Positions 53,895-63,105 are shown, numbered from the stretch's first letter. The stretch: 64,000 nt of DNA from Salicibibacter cibi (GCF_016495865.1 NZ_CP054706.1:682001-746000), one strand, 5' to 3'. Numbers and translations are program-made. The notes: generated by a model not told the origin, from the letters alone.

Positions 53895-54866
53895 ATGAAG
53901 CTAGGAATTTTGGAACAAATGGCTACCCCTAAGGGAAAGACAGCAGAAGATACCGTCGAGGAAACGCTTGATTTGGCACAACATGCAGAGGCAATCGGTT
54001 ATCAACGTTTTTGGTTTGCCGAGCACCACGCGACGAAAGGGATGACGTCGAGTGCCCCGGAAATCATGATGGCGGCTGTGGCGAGCCGAACAACTCGGTT
54101 ACACGTGGGAAGTGGCGGCATCTTGCTCCCGCAATACAGCGTCTATAAAGTCGCTGCCCAACTTCTGCAATTACAGGCGCTTTTCCCCGGGAGGATTGAA
54201 GCGGGCGTGGGACGGTCACCCGGAGGGGCAGAAAGGGTTCGATCTGCGTTGGCGGATGGGAAAGAAAATCAGTTAAATGATTATCCGGAAAAATTGGAAG
54301 CCCTCGCTAGCTATGTTCGTGGCCAATCACCTAAGGGCGTACGAGCAACACCGAGAACGAATGCAGCCCCACCAGTTTACTCTTTGGGCCTCGGGGAAAA
54401 TAGTGCCGAAATCGCCGCCCGCCTCGGCGTGGGTTATGTATACGGGCATTTTATCGCACCTACTCGTGGAGAAGCAGCTCATGAGGTTTACCGGCAACAA
54501 TTCACACCAGGCAGCTTAAGCGTCCCCCACGCATTAACCGCTGTTTTCGTCATTTGCGGGGAATCAGACGCGCACGCGGAAGAACTGGCAATGAGTCAGG
54601 ATATGTGGCTGTTACGAACGGAAAAGGGGCTAGATAGCCGCGTGCCGAGCGTAGAAGAGGCGAAAGCGGCAAAAAAGACCGAAAGGGATCAACAAAAAAT
54701 AAAGGAAAATCGCAGAAGAATGATTATCGGCGGTCCAGACACGGTACGAGAACAATTAAGCTATTTTTCGGAGCGCTATCACAATGATGAATGGCTGATT
54801 CTAACGAATATCCACGATTTCCAAGAGAAACGCCGGTCATTCGAACGAATCATCTCTCTTTTTTGA
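53895..54866 (+). CDS. Luciferase-like flavin-dependent monooxygenase (LLM class)
   Basis: This 323-residue TIM-barrel protein belongs to the bacterial luciferase-like family (MsnO8 subgroup): LGILEQM at the start, the RFWFAEHHATKG segment, GSGGILLPQYSVYKVA, and FPGRIEAGVGRSPGG. It would use reduced flavin and oxygen; the substrate is unknown. ATG 53895 is about 13 bases after AAGGGAG. Its stop overlaps the start of the S-box promoter region downstream. Confidence 0.92.
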   Translation: MKLGILEQMATPKGKTAEDTVEETLDLAQHAEAIGYQRFWFAEHHATKGMTSSAPEIMMAAVASRTTRLHVGSGGILLPQYSVYKVAAQLLQLQALFPGRIEAGVGRSPGGAERVRSALADGKENQLNDYPEKLEALASYVRGQSPKGVRATPRTNAAPPVYSLGLGENSAEIAARLGVGYVYGHFIAPTRGEAAHEVYRQQFTPGSLSVPHALTAVFVICGESDAHAEELAMSQDMWLLRTEKGLDSRVPSVEEAKAAKKTERDQQKIKENRRRMIIGGPDTVREQLSYFSERYHNDEWLILTNIHDFQEKRRSFERIISLF

Positions 54867-54869
54867 CCT

Positions 54870-54898
54870 TTGCATATAACATAGAATCCTGATATACT
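54870..54898 (+). promoter_or_regulatory. Promoter of the S-box leader
   Basis: TTGCAT (54870-54875) and TATACT (54893-54898) are separated by 17 bases, 30 bases upstream of the riboswitch. Confidence 0.6.
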
Positions 54899-54927
54899 AT
54901 TATTCAGAGTTAAATAATTGGTTTTTT

Positions 54928-55060
54928 CTTATAAAGAGAAGCAGAGGGACTGGCCCAACGACGCTTCAGCAACCCCATCAGGTGGAAGGTGCTAATGCCA
55001 GGAAGATAAGAGGATCTCGAACACACCCCTCTTTTCTTCGGAAGAGAGGGTTTATTTTTT
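54928..55060 (+). ncRNA. SAM-I (S-box) riboswitch with terminator
   Basis: The leader has the S-box core: CTTATAAAGAGAAGCAGAGG and GACTGGCCC, then CTTCAGCAACCCC, GGTGGAAGGTGCTAAT-GCC and a closing AGATAAG that pairs with CTTAT. A hairpin (CCCTCTTTTC-TTCG-GAAGAGAGGG) with a T-rich tail follows at 55026-55060. High S-adenosylmethionine should stop transcription before the MetE-like gene. Confidence 0.95.
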
Positions 55061-55082
55061 AGCAAAAGGAGTTTTGGGGAAG

Positions 55083-56195
55083 ATGGCAGAAATTACAGCA
55101 AAGCATGCGCCATACCGTGCAGATCATGTCGGGAGCATTTTGCGCACGGAGCGCTTGAAAAAGGCACGTGAAGATCGTGTCAACGATGCAATTACGGCTG
55201 AACAATTGCGCCAGGTTGAGGACGAAGAAATTCGCGCGATTGTGGAAAAACAAAAAGAAGCGGGGCTTACGGCTATTACGGATGGGGAATTTCGCCGTGC
55301 ATGGTGGCATCTGGATTTCTTGGAAGGCCTTGATGGGGTAGAAGGATATGAACCGGAACATGGCTATGCATTTAAAGGCGTGGAAACGAAGCCTTGGCTC
55401 GTACGGATTATTGGGCAATTGGATTTTCCGGAAGACCATCCTTTTCTCGATCATTTTCGCTACTTAAAAAGCATCGTCGGCGAAGGTCACGTGGCCAAGC
55501 AAACGATTCCGAGTCCAAGTATGCTTTACGCGGATCATCATTTTGTATCCGGTGTTTATGAGGATCGGGAACGTTTTCGCAAAGATCTTGCTGCAGCATA
55601 CAAAAAAGCTGTTCATGCTTTCTACGATGCCGGGTGCCGTTACTTGCAATTCGATGATGTTGGATGGGCAATTCTTATTCCGACTGAAGACGATACGGAA
55701 GAGCAAAAACAAGACAAACGAAACAAGCAACAGTGGTATAAAGATATCATCAATGAGGCACTTTCGGATCGGCCGGATGATTTAACAGTGACGATGCATA
55801 TTTGCCGTGGCAATTTCCGGTCCACTTGGTCCATGAGTGGGGGTTATGATCCGGTTGCAAAGACGGTATTCCAGGAAGTTGAAGTGGACGGGCTTTTTCT
55901 GGAGTACGATGACGAGCGTTCCGGCACGTTTGAATCCCTGCAGTATGTGAACCGCGATGATTTAAAAATTGTGCTTGGCATCGTAACATCAAAAACGGGT
56001 GAACTTGAAGATAAAGAAGCGTTGAAAAGTCGTATTCGTGAAGCTGAAAAGTATGTACCGCTTGAACAGTTGGCGATCAGTCCCCAATGTGGTTTTGCTT
56101 CCACGGAAGAAGGCAACATTTTATCGGAAGAAGCACAATGGGCAAAACTGCGCCATATTAAAGAAGTCGCAGATGAGGTTTGGGGAGAAAACTAA
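55083..56195 (+). CDS. Cobalamin-independent methionine synthase-like protein (YxjG/YxjH type)
   Basis: This 370-residue single-barrel MetE C-terminal homolog has the zinc-site residues in TMHICRGN and SPQCGFAS, and DHVGSILRTE at the N-terminus. Long MetE proteins are ~750 residues; the short YxjG/YxjH type probably transfers methyl groups to homocysteine from another donor. Control by an S-box agrees with a role in methionine supply. I start at ATG 55083 after AAAGGAG; TTG 55074 is too close to that site. Confidence 0.93.
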   Translation: MAEITAKHAPYRADHVGSILRTERLKKAREDRVNDAITAEQLRQVEDEEIRAIVEKQKEAGLTAITDGEFRRAWWHLDFLEGLDGVEGYEPEHGYAFKGVETKPWLVRIIGQLDFPEDHPFLDHFRYLKSIVGEGHVAKQTIPSPSMLYADHHFVSGVYEDRERFRKDLAAAYKKAVHAFYDAGCRYLQFDDVGWAILIPTEDDTEEQKQDKRNKQQWYKDIINEALSDRPDDLTVTMHICRGNFRSTWSMSGGYDPVAKTVFQEVEVDGLFLEYDDERSGTFESLQYVNRDDLKIVLGIVTSKTGELEDKEALKSRIREAEKYVPLEQLAISPQCGFASTEEGNILSEEAQWAKLRHIKEVADEVWGEN

Positions 56196-56212
56196 AAGAT
56201 GGACGAGCAGGG

Positions 56213-56248
56213 CTGATCTTCCAAAGGAGGATCAGTTCTTCTTTTCAC
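56213..56248 (+). terminator. Terminator of the MetE-like gene
   Basis: CTGATCTTCC-AAA-GGAGGATCAG is followed by a T-rich tract (TTCTTCTTTT). Confidence 0.8.
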
Positions 56249-56292
56249 TCTTGTGATAAAATGAATGAATACTTATTCAGGAGATGATCGTC

Positions 56293-56715
56293 ATGGAACA
56301 GCCTATTAAAAATGTAGAAGAACAATTGCAAAAAAACGCCGAAGGCACGTTGATTGATGTACTTGACATTACTTTTGTGGAGGCAAATCAAGATCGACTC
56401 GTGCTCCGGATGCCGGTGCAACCGAAAACGCATCAGCCTGCCGGTATTCTTCATGGCGGCGCCTCGGTCGTCCTGGCGGAAACGGCAGCGTCAGTAGGAA
56501 CAGCGCTAAATATCGACCAGGAAACAAAAGTCCCGGTTGGCCTCGAGATTAATGCGAACCACGTACGCAGTAAACAGGATGGTGAAGTGACGGCTACGGC
56601 CACCCCTTTCCATAAAGGACGGACAACGATGATCTGGGAGATCAAAATTGTCGACGAAGACGAGAAACTCATCTGTGTGTCACGCTGCACAATGGCTGTG
56701 CTGGATAGAAAATAA
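56293..56715 (+). CDS. PaaI-family hotdog-fold thioesterase
   Basis: This 140-residue hotdog protein has the active-site helix AGILHGGASVVLAETAAS and the later EINANHVRSKQDGEV. It resembles YbgC/PaaI/EntH-type acyl-CoA thioesterases that release aromatic or hydroxy acyl groups. ATG 56293, nine bases after AGGAG, is preferred over ATG 56284, which adjoins the site. It is convergent with the amidase. Confidence 0.92.
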   Translation: MEQPIKNVEEQLQKNAEGTLIDVLDITFVEANQDRLVLRMPVQPKTHQPAGILHGGASVVLAETAASVGTALNIDQETKVPVGLEINANHVRSKQDGEVTATATPFHKGRTTMIWEIKIVDEDEKLICVSRCTMAVLDRK

Positions 56716-56721
56716 ATAATG

Positions 56722-58185
56722 TCACTGCGTTATGCCAGGTTTTTTTCTATGCATCGTCGCCTGTTCATAAGCAAAAGCAATCTGAAATAATGTTTCTTCT
56801 GAAAACGCCTGTCCTGTGAACGTAATCCCGAATGGCCGCCCATTTTCATGGTAGCCGGCAGGAACGGCGATTGATGGCAATCCGGCGCGGGCAGCAACAT
56901 CATAACTACTACTCGAACTTGGAAAAAGGATAGCATCCAAGTTTTGATTGAATAAAACATTTTCCAGGCTTTGCGGATCATCCAAACCTTCGTCGCGGAG
57001 TTTCTGAGTGAGGTAGCTAGCATTGGATAAACTATTTTCCACTGCTGTTCGAATTCTTAGGCGATCATAGCCATATTTATGCAAGTAGGCATGATCCTCA
57101 TACGATTGCAAAAATGCATCAAAGGAACGAAAACCCGTGGAAGGACGTGCCCTGGCAAAAAAATTATTCAGGGAATGTCGGCATTCATAGCTGACAACAG
57201 CATCACTATCCCTTCGATTAATCGCCGGGATGGATACGGCATCGACCAACGTCGCTCCGAGGTCTTTTACTGTGACGATCGTTTCTTCAAAAAGGGAAGG
57301 ATCGATTTGATCGCTCATGCTCGGTTGATAGTCGCGAAAAACACCGATTCTTTTTCCTTGCAAACCATCACTATGGAGAGATTCTACGTAATTCGGAATT
57401 TTGAGCGGTTGTGTTTTTGTCTCTTCATCTTGAGGGTCTTTGCCTGCGATCGTTCCTAAAAGATGCGCGGCATCCGTCACGGTTTGCGTCATCGGTCCGG
57501 CTGCATCTTGTGCGTAGGATAAAGGGATGATTCCCGTACGGCTAACAAGCCCAATGGTCGGCTTGATCGTCACAAGAGAATTGCGTGTCGCGGGGTTTAA
57601 CAACGAACCGGACGTATCAGTCCCAATGCTTACGGGTGCAAAATTAGCCGCAACTGCCGCTGCGCTACCCGTACTCGATCCGCCGACATCAAATTGGGTG
57701 CCGTATGGACAGAGGACATAGCCGCCCCTTGAACTATAGTTTTCCGGCATGTCTGTGCCGATGCGGTGGGCAAGCTCAGTCATATTTGTTTTGCCGAGAA
57801 TAATCGCACCGGCTTCCCGCAATTGTTTGACGAGAAACGCATCCTCGTTTGAACGCCAATTTTCAAGCGCGATCGATCCTGCGGGCGTCGGCAATTTATC
57901 GACGGTTCCGATATTTTCTTTTAAAAGAATCGGGATGCCGTGCAACGCCCCTTTTCGACCGTGGTTTTCCCGCTCTTTATCCAGTGCTTTCGCGATCGGA
58001 ATGGCATCGGGATTGATATCGGAAACGGCATTAATGGAAGGGCCATCCTGATCCCAAAGCGCGATACGGTTTAAATAATAAAGAACAAGGTTTTTCGCAG
58101 TAAGTGTTCCTTTATCATAAGCGTCATGGATTTCGGCAATTGTCGTTTCTTCGTGCCAATAGTCAGCCATTAATGTGGTTTGCAT
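56722..58185 (-). CDS. Amidase signature family hydrolase
   Basis: This 487-residue amidase has the Ser-cisSer-Lys triad: Lys in PILLKENIGT near residue 90, the cis-Ser in GGSSTGSAAAVAAN and the nucleophile Ser in GTDTSGSLLNPA. The usual GGSSGG and GTDTGGS glycine motifs each have one Gly replaced (Thr and Ser), a variation seen in some Bacillus amidases. It would hydrolyse a C-N amide bond; the substrate is not known. ATG 58185, six bases after GGAGG, is preferred. Confidence 0.92.
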   Translation of the reverse strand: MQTTLMADYWHEETTIAEIHDAYDKGTLTAKNLVLYYLNRIALWDQDGPSINAVSDINPDAIPIAKALDKERENHGRKGALHGIPILLKENIGTVDKLPTPAGSIALENWRSNEDAFLVKQLREAGAIILGKTNMTELAHRIGTDMPENYSSRGGYVLCPYGTQFDVGGSSTGSAAAVAANFAPVSIGTDTSGSLLNPATRNSLVTIKPTIGLVSRTGIIPLSYAQDAAGPMTQTVTDAAHLLGTIAGKDPQDEETKTQPLKIPNYVESLHSDGLQGKRIGVFRDYQPSMSDQIDPSLFEETIVTVKDLGATLVDAVSIPAINRRDSDAVVSYECRHSLNNFFARARPSTGFRSFDAFLQSYEDHAYLHKYGYDRLRIRTAVENSLSNASYLTQKLRDEGLDDPQSLENVLFNQNLDAILFPSSSSSYDVAARAGLPSIAVPAGYHENGRPFGITFTGQAFSEETLFQIAFAYEQATMHRKKPGITQ

Positions 58186-58206
58186 CATTAACCTCCGGAT
58201 TTTTTG

Positions 58207-58242
58207 GTAGGTAAGAAAGTATAAATCAACTTTATTACCTAC
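58207..58242 (-). promoter_or_regulatory. Dyad upstream of the amidase gene
   Basis: GTAGGTAA and TTACCTAC form perfect 8-base arms separated by 20 bases, starting 22 bp upstream of the amidase start codon. It may be a leader hairpin or an operator. Confidence 0.4.
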
Positions 58243-58245
58243 ATA

Positions 58246-58298
58246 AGTGCAACTAAGACTTTTCGCCATAAAGGCTTGGCGAAAAGCCAAGTTTTCTA
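58246..58298 (+). repeat. Mobile hairpin R, copy 2
   Basis: This is the same sequence as 45569-45620. The stem CTTTTCGCC-N10-GGCGAAAAG is perfect here. It lies in the promoter region between amidase and the amino-acid importer. Confidence 0.65.
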
Positions 58299-58361
58299 TC
58301 TATATTCATATGGTACCGCTAACTGTCATAAGCATACACTCAATCGTATTCTTTCGCATAA

Positions 58362-58389
58362 TTGCTATATGACCCATTTGTGGTATACT
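58362..58389 (+). promoter_or_regulatory. Promoter of the polar amino-acid ABC operon
   Basis: TTGCTA (58362-58367) and TATACT (58384-58389) are separated by 16 bases, 53 bases upstream of the binding-protein gene. Confidence 0.6.
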
Positions 58390-58442
58390 AGCACATATAT
58401 TATTTTTTTAATATTCCTTAGAAAAAGAATAGGGGGAAAAGA

Positions 58443-59357
58443 ATGAAGAAAAATTTTTGGTTATCTGGAATTTTGGGCGTTTCACTGATGGCTACTGCTG
58501 CGTGCGGTACGGATGATACCGAAGGGGACGCTGACGACGCGGATGTCAACGGTGATGACACTGACGACGTTGAGGCAGAAGACGAAGAAGGGGCAGACGA
58601 CGAAGATGAGGAAGCCGTCGAGGATGATGGGGATGAAAATGGTGGAGACGGTTCTGTAGAAGGAGAGACCTTTACGGTCGCGACCGACAACAATTTCGTG
58701 CCTTTTGCGTTTACTGATTTGGAAACGGATGAATTGACAGGTTTCGATATTGAACTGATGAATGCCATTGCGGATGAAGTGGGTTTTGAGATTGATTATG
58801 AACCGGTAGATTTTGCTGCATCGCTTTCCGGCATTCAATCCGGTTCTTATGACGCGGCAATTAATGCTATGTCGATTACGGAAGAACGGGAAGAAACGGT
58901 TGATTTTTCGGACCCATACTACTTTGATGCCGGGATTATTTTAGCAGTAGCGGATGGAAACGATGAGATTCAATCGCTCGAGGATGCGGAAGAACAAGGG
59001 GCGACAGTCAGTACACGCCAAGGATCCACGAGCCAAGAGTATCTCGAGGATAATGTCGATGGCATTGAGATCGAAGCTTTTCCGGAAATCACCGAAGCGT
59101 ACGAAGCTGTGATCGGCGGCCATGTGGACGCTGTTTTATATGATGAACCGAACGTTGCCTATCATACAGAGGATCTGGCAGATGGCCAAATGGTGACGGT
59201 AGGCGAAACGTTACTGGCAGATGACTATGGCATTGGCATGCCGCAAGATCACGAACTTGTTGAGCCAGTGAATGAAGCTTTGGAGACATTGAAAGAAAAT
59301 GGAACGTATGATGATATTTTCGAAGATTACTTTGGAGAACGCCCTGAAGGGACATAA
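58443..59357 (+). CDS. Polar amino-acid ABC transporter substrate-binding lipoprotein
   Basis: This is a 304-residue lipoprotein with lipobox ATAAC(G), then an extremely acidic linker of ~50 residues, then an SBP_bac_3 domain (FTVATDNNFVPFAF, GFDIELMNAIADEVGF, MSITEEREETVDFSDPYY). It captures a polar amino acid such as glutamine, arginine or cystine outside the membrane. The Asp/Glu-rich linker suits a halophile. A strong hairpin separates it from the permease and would make the binding protein more abundant. Confidence 0.93.
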   Translation: MKKNFWLSGILGVSLMATAACGTDDTEGDADDADVNGDDTDDVEAEDEEGADDEDEEAVEDDGDENGGDGSVEGETFTVATDNNFVPFAFTDLETDELTGFDIELMNAIADEVGFEIDYEPVDFAASLSGIQSGSYDAAINAMSITEEREETVDFSDPYYFDAGIILAVADGNDEIQSLEDAEEQGATVSTRQGSTSQEYLEDNVDGIEIEAFPEITEAYEAVIGGHVDAVLYDEPNVAYHTEDLADGQMVTVGETLLADDYGIGMPQDHELVEPVNEALETLKENGTYDDIFEDYFGERPEGT

Positions 59358-59417
59358 AAATCTTTTTCCGATCTCTGGTTTCTGAAATCTGAGCTCTGGA
59401 ATACCACCGAGATAAAA

Positions 59418-59453
59418 AAAGCTGCTCATGCGGGGATCATGCATGGCAGCTTT
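59418..59453 (+). terminator. Partial terminator between binding protein and permease
   Basis: AAAGCTGCTCATGC and GCATGGCAGCTTT form a stem with one bulge. It is inside the operon and probably reduces transcription of the permease and ATPase genes. Confidence 0.65.
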
Positions 59454-59485
59454 ATCCATCTTATGTTTTTTAAAAGGAGTCCGGT

Positions 59486-60142
59486 ATGAATCTATCACCT
59501 GAAGCATTTGTTGAAGTGACCCCTTATTTACTCACGGGACTATGGTACACATTAATCATCACGATCATTGGTGTGTTAATCGGTTGTGTGATCGGCACCA
59601 TTTTTGGAATTATGCGATTATCAACGAATTGGTTCATCAAAACGGTCGCGTCAATCTATGTGGAAGTGGTGAGGGGCACCCCATTGCTTGCGCAAATCTT
59701 TTTTATTCATTTTGGGATTCCCGCCCTTTTCAATTTTAATTTTGACGCGTTAATTACCGCTTTTGGCGTGATCGCGCTTAATTCCGGGGCGTACTTGGCA
59801 GAGATTGTACGAGGCGGTGTGCAGTCCGTGGATAAGGGACAATTGGAGGCGGGCCGTTCGCTCGGGTTAAACGGACGACAAACGATGCGCCACATTATTT
59901 GGCCGCAAGCCGTAAAAATTATGATTCCGCCTTTTGGGAACCAATTTATCATAAGTTTAAAAGATACGTCTTTATTGTCGGCAATCGCGGTGACGGAATT
60001 GATGTATCAAGGTCAAACGTACGCAAGCATAACGTTCGCGAGTTTTGAAACTTACTTAATGGTTTGTGTATTTTACCTCTTGATTACCATTCCGGCATCT
60101 ATACTGTTACGTTTCACAGAACGGAGGCTTGACCATTCATGA
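59486..60142 (+). CDS. Polar amino-acid ABC transporter permease
   Basis: This 218-residue HisM/GlnP-type permease has about five helices and the EAA loop [22 protein letters not shown] that contacts the ATPase. AAAGGAG precedes ATG 59486. Its stop overlaps the ATPase start (ATGA). Substrate class as for the binding protein. Confidence 0.94.
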   Translation: MNLSPEAFVEVTPYLLTGLWYTLIITIIGVLIGCVIGTIFGIMRLSTNWFIKTVASIYVEVVRGTPLLAQIFFIHFGIPALFNFNFDALITAFGVIALNSGAYLAEIVRGGVQSVDKGQLEAGRSLGLNGRQTMRHIIWPQAVKIMIPPFGNQFIISLKDTSLLSAIAVTELMYQGQTYASITFASFETYLMVCVFYLLITIPASILLRFTERRLDHS

Positions 60143-60861
60143 TTAAGGTGAAGGATTTACATAAATCGTTTGGAAAAAACGAGGTGTTGACCGATATTAC
60201 AACGGAAATTGATGCGCAGGAAGTGGTCTGTGTCATCGGGCCGTCGGGCTCCGGAAAAAGTACATTTTTGCGCTGTTTAAATCGCCTTGAGGATATTACT
60301 TTAGGAGAAGTACTGATTGACGGGGTGAATATTGCTGACCCAAAAACGGATATTAATGCCATTCGCCAAGATGTAGGGATGGTTTTCCAACATTTTAACC
60401 TTTTCCCTCACAAGACCGTCCGCGATAATGTGATGCTGGCACCGCATAAGTTGAAAGGGGAAAGCACGCGAGAAGTTCGCGATCGTTCCCTGAATCTGTT
60501 AGAAAAAGTCGGACTTGCCGATAAAGCGGATGCATATCCTTCTAGTCTCTCGGGGGGACAAAAACAGCGGGTTGCCATTGCCCGTGCCTTGGCGATGAAT
60601 CCGAAAGTGATGCTTTTTGATGAACCGACGTCCGCCCTTGACCCGGAACTCGTTGGTGATGTGCTCGCCGTTATGAAGGACTTGGCTAACGAAGGGATGA
60701 CAATGGTTGTCGTCACACATGAAATGGGTTTTGCAAAAGAAGTCGGCGATCGCGTGTTCTTTATGGATGAGGGCAGGATGGTTGAGGAAGGCACCCCAAC
60801 GCAAGTGTTTGATGACACAACGCATGAACGTACGAGAGAATTTTTGAGTAAAATTTTATAA
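60139..60861 (+). CDS. Polar amino-acid ABC transporter ATP-binding protein
   Basis: This 240-residue ATPase of the GlnQ/HisP type has Walker [10 protein letters not shown], signature LSGGQKQR, Walker [13 protein letters not shown] and the H-loop VVTHEMGFA. It completes the importer and is translationally coupled to the permease. No good terminator is seen directly after it; the 720-bp MITE-like element begins 58 bp downstream. Confidence 0.95.
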   Translation: MIKVKDLHKSFGKNEVLTDITTEIDAQEVVCVIGPSGSGKSTFLRCLNRLEDITLGEVLIDGVNIADPKTDINAIRQDVGMVFQHFNLFPHKTVRDNVMLAPHKLKGESTREVRDRSLNLLEKVGLADKADAYPSSLSGGQKQRVAIARALAMNPKVMLFDEPTSALDPELVGDVLAVMKDLANEGMTMVVVTHEMGFAKEVGDRVFFMDEGRMVEEGTPTQVFDDTTHERTREFLSKIL

Positions 60862-60919
60862 ATGAAAAAATGCCCCGGCAAGGTAAAGTTAAACATTGTA
60901 AGGGGTCAATCCAATTTAG

Positions 60920-61639
60920 GGGTCAACACTAAAACCTATGGTTGACAAATAGATGTAATTGATGATAATCGCTACGGAAAAACACGACACTTTCCGTGGG
61001 CCCCCCGTGAGTGAAACAAACTGCGGTTCGTGACTTAAAGCTTTCGTGGGCTCCCGTTAGGGCACCATTACGCACGATTCGTGCCCTAACGGCTTACGTG
61101 GGCTCCCGTTAGGTCACCATTACGTACGGTTCGACTTATACCAGAGGATTCCCCTTTTTAACACATTATTACAATTGGTGGCCGCTTAATGTGGTTGAAT
61201 TAATCACTCACACCAATATTGTCATTCAAAACACGTCATAGCGTGGCTTAGCTATTTTCCGGAAATCGCGCCTTCGATGATTCGTCTTTTTAAACATACG
61301 TCCTTTCCAGCGTCCCTCATATTTGGGTTTATTCTTTTTTAAAGGACGCGGGGCTTTCCCAGCGTCCCTCAAATTAAGACTTATTCTTTTTTCAGGGACG
61401 CTGGACCTTCCAGCGTCCTCCAAAATGAGACTTATTCTATTTTTAAGGACGCGGGGCTTCCGGCGTAACCCATTTGAGAATGATTCTAATTAGGGGCACG
61501 ACCCACTATTGTCGCTTTTTGGAAACAATGTTCTTTACCCATTAACACCCATTTAGGGGCCCCTAATTCAGCCGTTCTGCACTAGTGTAAGTACCATAAT
61601 TATTCACTTATATCAACCATAGATTTTGGAGAAGAGTCC
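60920..61639. repeat. 720-bp relative of MITE C with internal tandem repeats
   Basis: The ends GGGTCAACACTAAAACCTATGG and CCATAGATTTTGGAGAAGAGTCC are those of MITE C. CAATTTAG (60912-60919) and CAATTTAA (61640-61647) are an 8-bp target duplication with one change. The interior differs from the 247-bp MITEs. It holds two copies of a ~51-bp unit (around 61042 and 61093, with CGTGGGCTCCCGTTAGG and CACCATTACG) and three of a ~52-bp unit (61306-61460). No gene with a ribosome-binding site is present. Confidence 0.82.
61306..61465. repeat. 51-52-bp tandem repeat inside the MITE C relative
   Basis: Three units with CCAGCGTCC(C)TC, an A/T-rich middle containing TTATTCT and AGGGACG or AGGACGCGGGGC start near 61307, 61359 and 61410. 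On the minus strand each unit contains CTGAAAAAAGAA-type and TTGAG blocks spaced as in the array at 16094-16663, so the two arrays may be related. The minus-strand frame across it (61226-61423) looks like a translation artefact. Confidence 0.65.
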
Positions 61640-61674
61640 CAATTTAAAGTGAAACTTTTATCAAAAATGACAGT

Positions 61675-62775
61675 TTATTGAGTAAATAACCCGCCATAAT
61701 CAGCGACTTTATCCCGCCAAACCGTATGGTAATGCGGGTTGTCGGGGTGACTCTCCCCTTCCCGGGACGTTAGTTCGATCCATACACGCGGACCGTCAAT
61801 TCTTACATAAGCGCCTGTATCTTCAACGTCCGGAGAGCCGGACCAGGCAATATGTGTGTTTTGCAGCGCATCTTCAGAAAGATAGGCGTTAAGCAACGCA
61901 TGACCGGCTTCATCAGGTGCATCGTCCACCCAGGCTTTGATAGCCTTTTGAACGAGGATTTGCTGTTTTTTATCCAGGTTAGCATAAGCAATTCCTTCTG
62001 TTTCTGGATAATTTCCATCTTCCCCGGGACCGACAACAACGTCGTCAAACGTTTTCTCCATTTCAGCGCTCTCCAGTTGTTCGTCATCGAGCGAATGCAG
62101 CATGGCTTCCATACTTGTGATCCGTTCATCGATGGGTCGATATGTCACATTATCCCACATGGTAAACGCTCGCGGTTCAACTCCCGTAAATTGAGGGGTA
62201 GCCCCCGCCTCCTTGCCGTTAAACACAAGATTTTTAGCGAGATGGTGCCCGCTGAACTGTAACATCCATGGCTCGTTATCCGATGGCGTACCGAGAATGG
62301 AAATAAAATACAAGCCGGTTCCTAACGTGTCATCATTGTATTCCGTGCGTTGAAATGCATCGGCTTTCATGATTTCCGTTAATGTTTGGAAACCTTCCTC
62401 GCTTAGGGATGCTTTCATCAGTTTTAAAGCGGCCTTTATGCTTTTTTCGGACAAATCCCCGAGCGCTATGCCATTTCGGTTTTCATAAGTGGCCGGGACA
62501 TTGCTCCATGTCGTAGCGTTTTCTTCGGTTAATTCATTGCGGACGATCTCTTGCTGCTCTTCGCTAAGTGTTTCCAGAAAAGCATCAGCAAGCGACGCTT
62601 GATCCGTTTCATCCACGTTTTCATGAAGGGACTCATTGATCAGTTCAAGAAGTGAAGCTGTTTCTTCCGATTGGGTTTTTGTGATGGATGTTGCTTCAAC
62701 ATCAAGGGGTACGGCAGAAACCATTATAATCATGGCCATTGTTAATCGTTTTATTTTTCTTCCAAGGTTGTCCAT
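61675..62775 (-). CDS. Exported DUF3500-domain protein
   Basis: This 366-residue protein has an N-terminal hydrophobic signal (KRLTMAMIIMVSAVPLDVEA) and a DUF3500 domain: LGLYFISILGTPSDNEPWMLQFSGHHLAKNLVFNG and the C-terminal HNPHYHTVWRD-like motif (DNPHYHTVWRDK). The function is unknown; the conserved His residues suggest metal binding. ATG 62775, preceded by GGAGGAAG, is preferred over an upstream start that would overlap the riboswitch promoter. Confidence 0.85.
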   Translation of the reverse strand: MDNLGRKIKRLTMAMIIMVSAVPLDVEATSITKTQSEETASLLELINESLHENVDETDQASLADAFLETLSEEQQEIVRNELTEENATTWSNVPATYENRNGIALGDLSEKSIKAALKLMKASLSEEGFQTLTEIMKADAFQRTEYNDDTLGTGLYFISILGTPSDNEPWMLQFSGHHLAKNLVFNGKEAGATPQFTGVEPRAFTMWDNVTYRPIDERITSMEAMLHSLDDEQLESAEMEKTFDDVVVGPGEDGNYPETEGIAYANLDKKQQILVQKAIKAWVDDAPDEAGHALLNAYLSEDALQNTHIAWSGSPDVEDTGAYVRIDGPRVWIELTSREGESHPDNPHYHTVWRDKVADYGGLFTQ

Positions 62776-62890
62776 CGTCTTCCTCCATCGTGTATATGTA
62801 TGTCCTATCCATAGCTTGCCCAGAATTTCATCTGCTAAAATAAAAAAATCCAGGGCTCGTAATGGATTCACATGAAGGCACTCGTATTCG

Positions 62891-62919
62891 TTGACAACCC
62901 TATGACCCTGCCTTATAAT
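62891..62919 (+). promoter_or_regulatory. Consensus sigma-A promoter of the riboswitch-antiporter gene
   Basis: TTGACA (62891-62896) and TATAAT (62914-62919) are exact consensus boxes with the ideal 17-base spacer. Such a strong promoter fits a gene controlled mainly at the leader level. Confidence 0.9.
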
Positions 62920-62930
62920 GATCACAGATA

Positions 62931-63052
62931 TCAAAGGGGAGTAGCAGTTTATTTAAAGCCGTCATGACGGGAAATAATGCCCCGGCTTTAAAGGCAACGA
63001 TGACGTTGTTTGCGAGACCTTTGCCTACGCGCAGGCAGAGGTCTCTTTTTTA
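62931..63052 (+). ncRNA. yybP-ykoY (Mn2+) riboswitch with terminator
   Basis: The leader shows the conserved core of the yybP-ykoY family: TCAAAGGGGAGTAGC, then a helix GCCGTCATGACGG..CCCCGGC, a second helix AAGGCAACGATGACGTTG and GCGAGACCTTTGCC. The latter strand also forms the terminator GAGACCTTTGCCT-N6-AGGCAGAGGTCTC with TTTTTT at 63014-63051. Mn2+ binding would prevent the terminator and turn the downstream gene on. Confidence 0.88.
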
Positions 63053-63105
63053 TTGCACCTTTGCCGGATATCGATTTTCATATGGTTCGGTAAAGGAGAA
63101 TTTTA

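Noticed and set aside
58443..58670. Low-complexity acidic stretch suspected to be a sequencing artefact
   Set aside because: The frame is intact, codons vary, and acidic linkers are found in the other lipoproteins of this window, so it is a normal halophile feature.
61226..61423. Basic 65-residue minus-strand ORF
   Set aside because: It lies wholly within the tandem repeats of the 720-bp element and has no ribosome-binding site.
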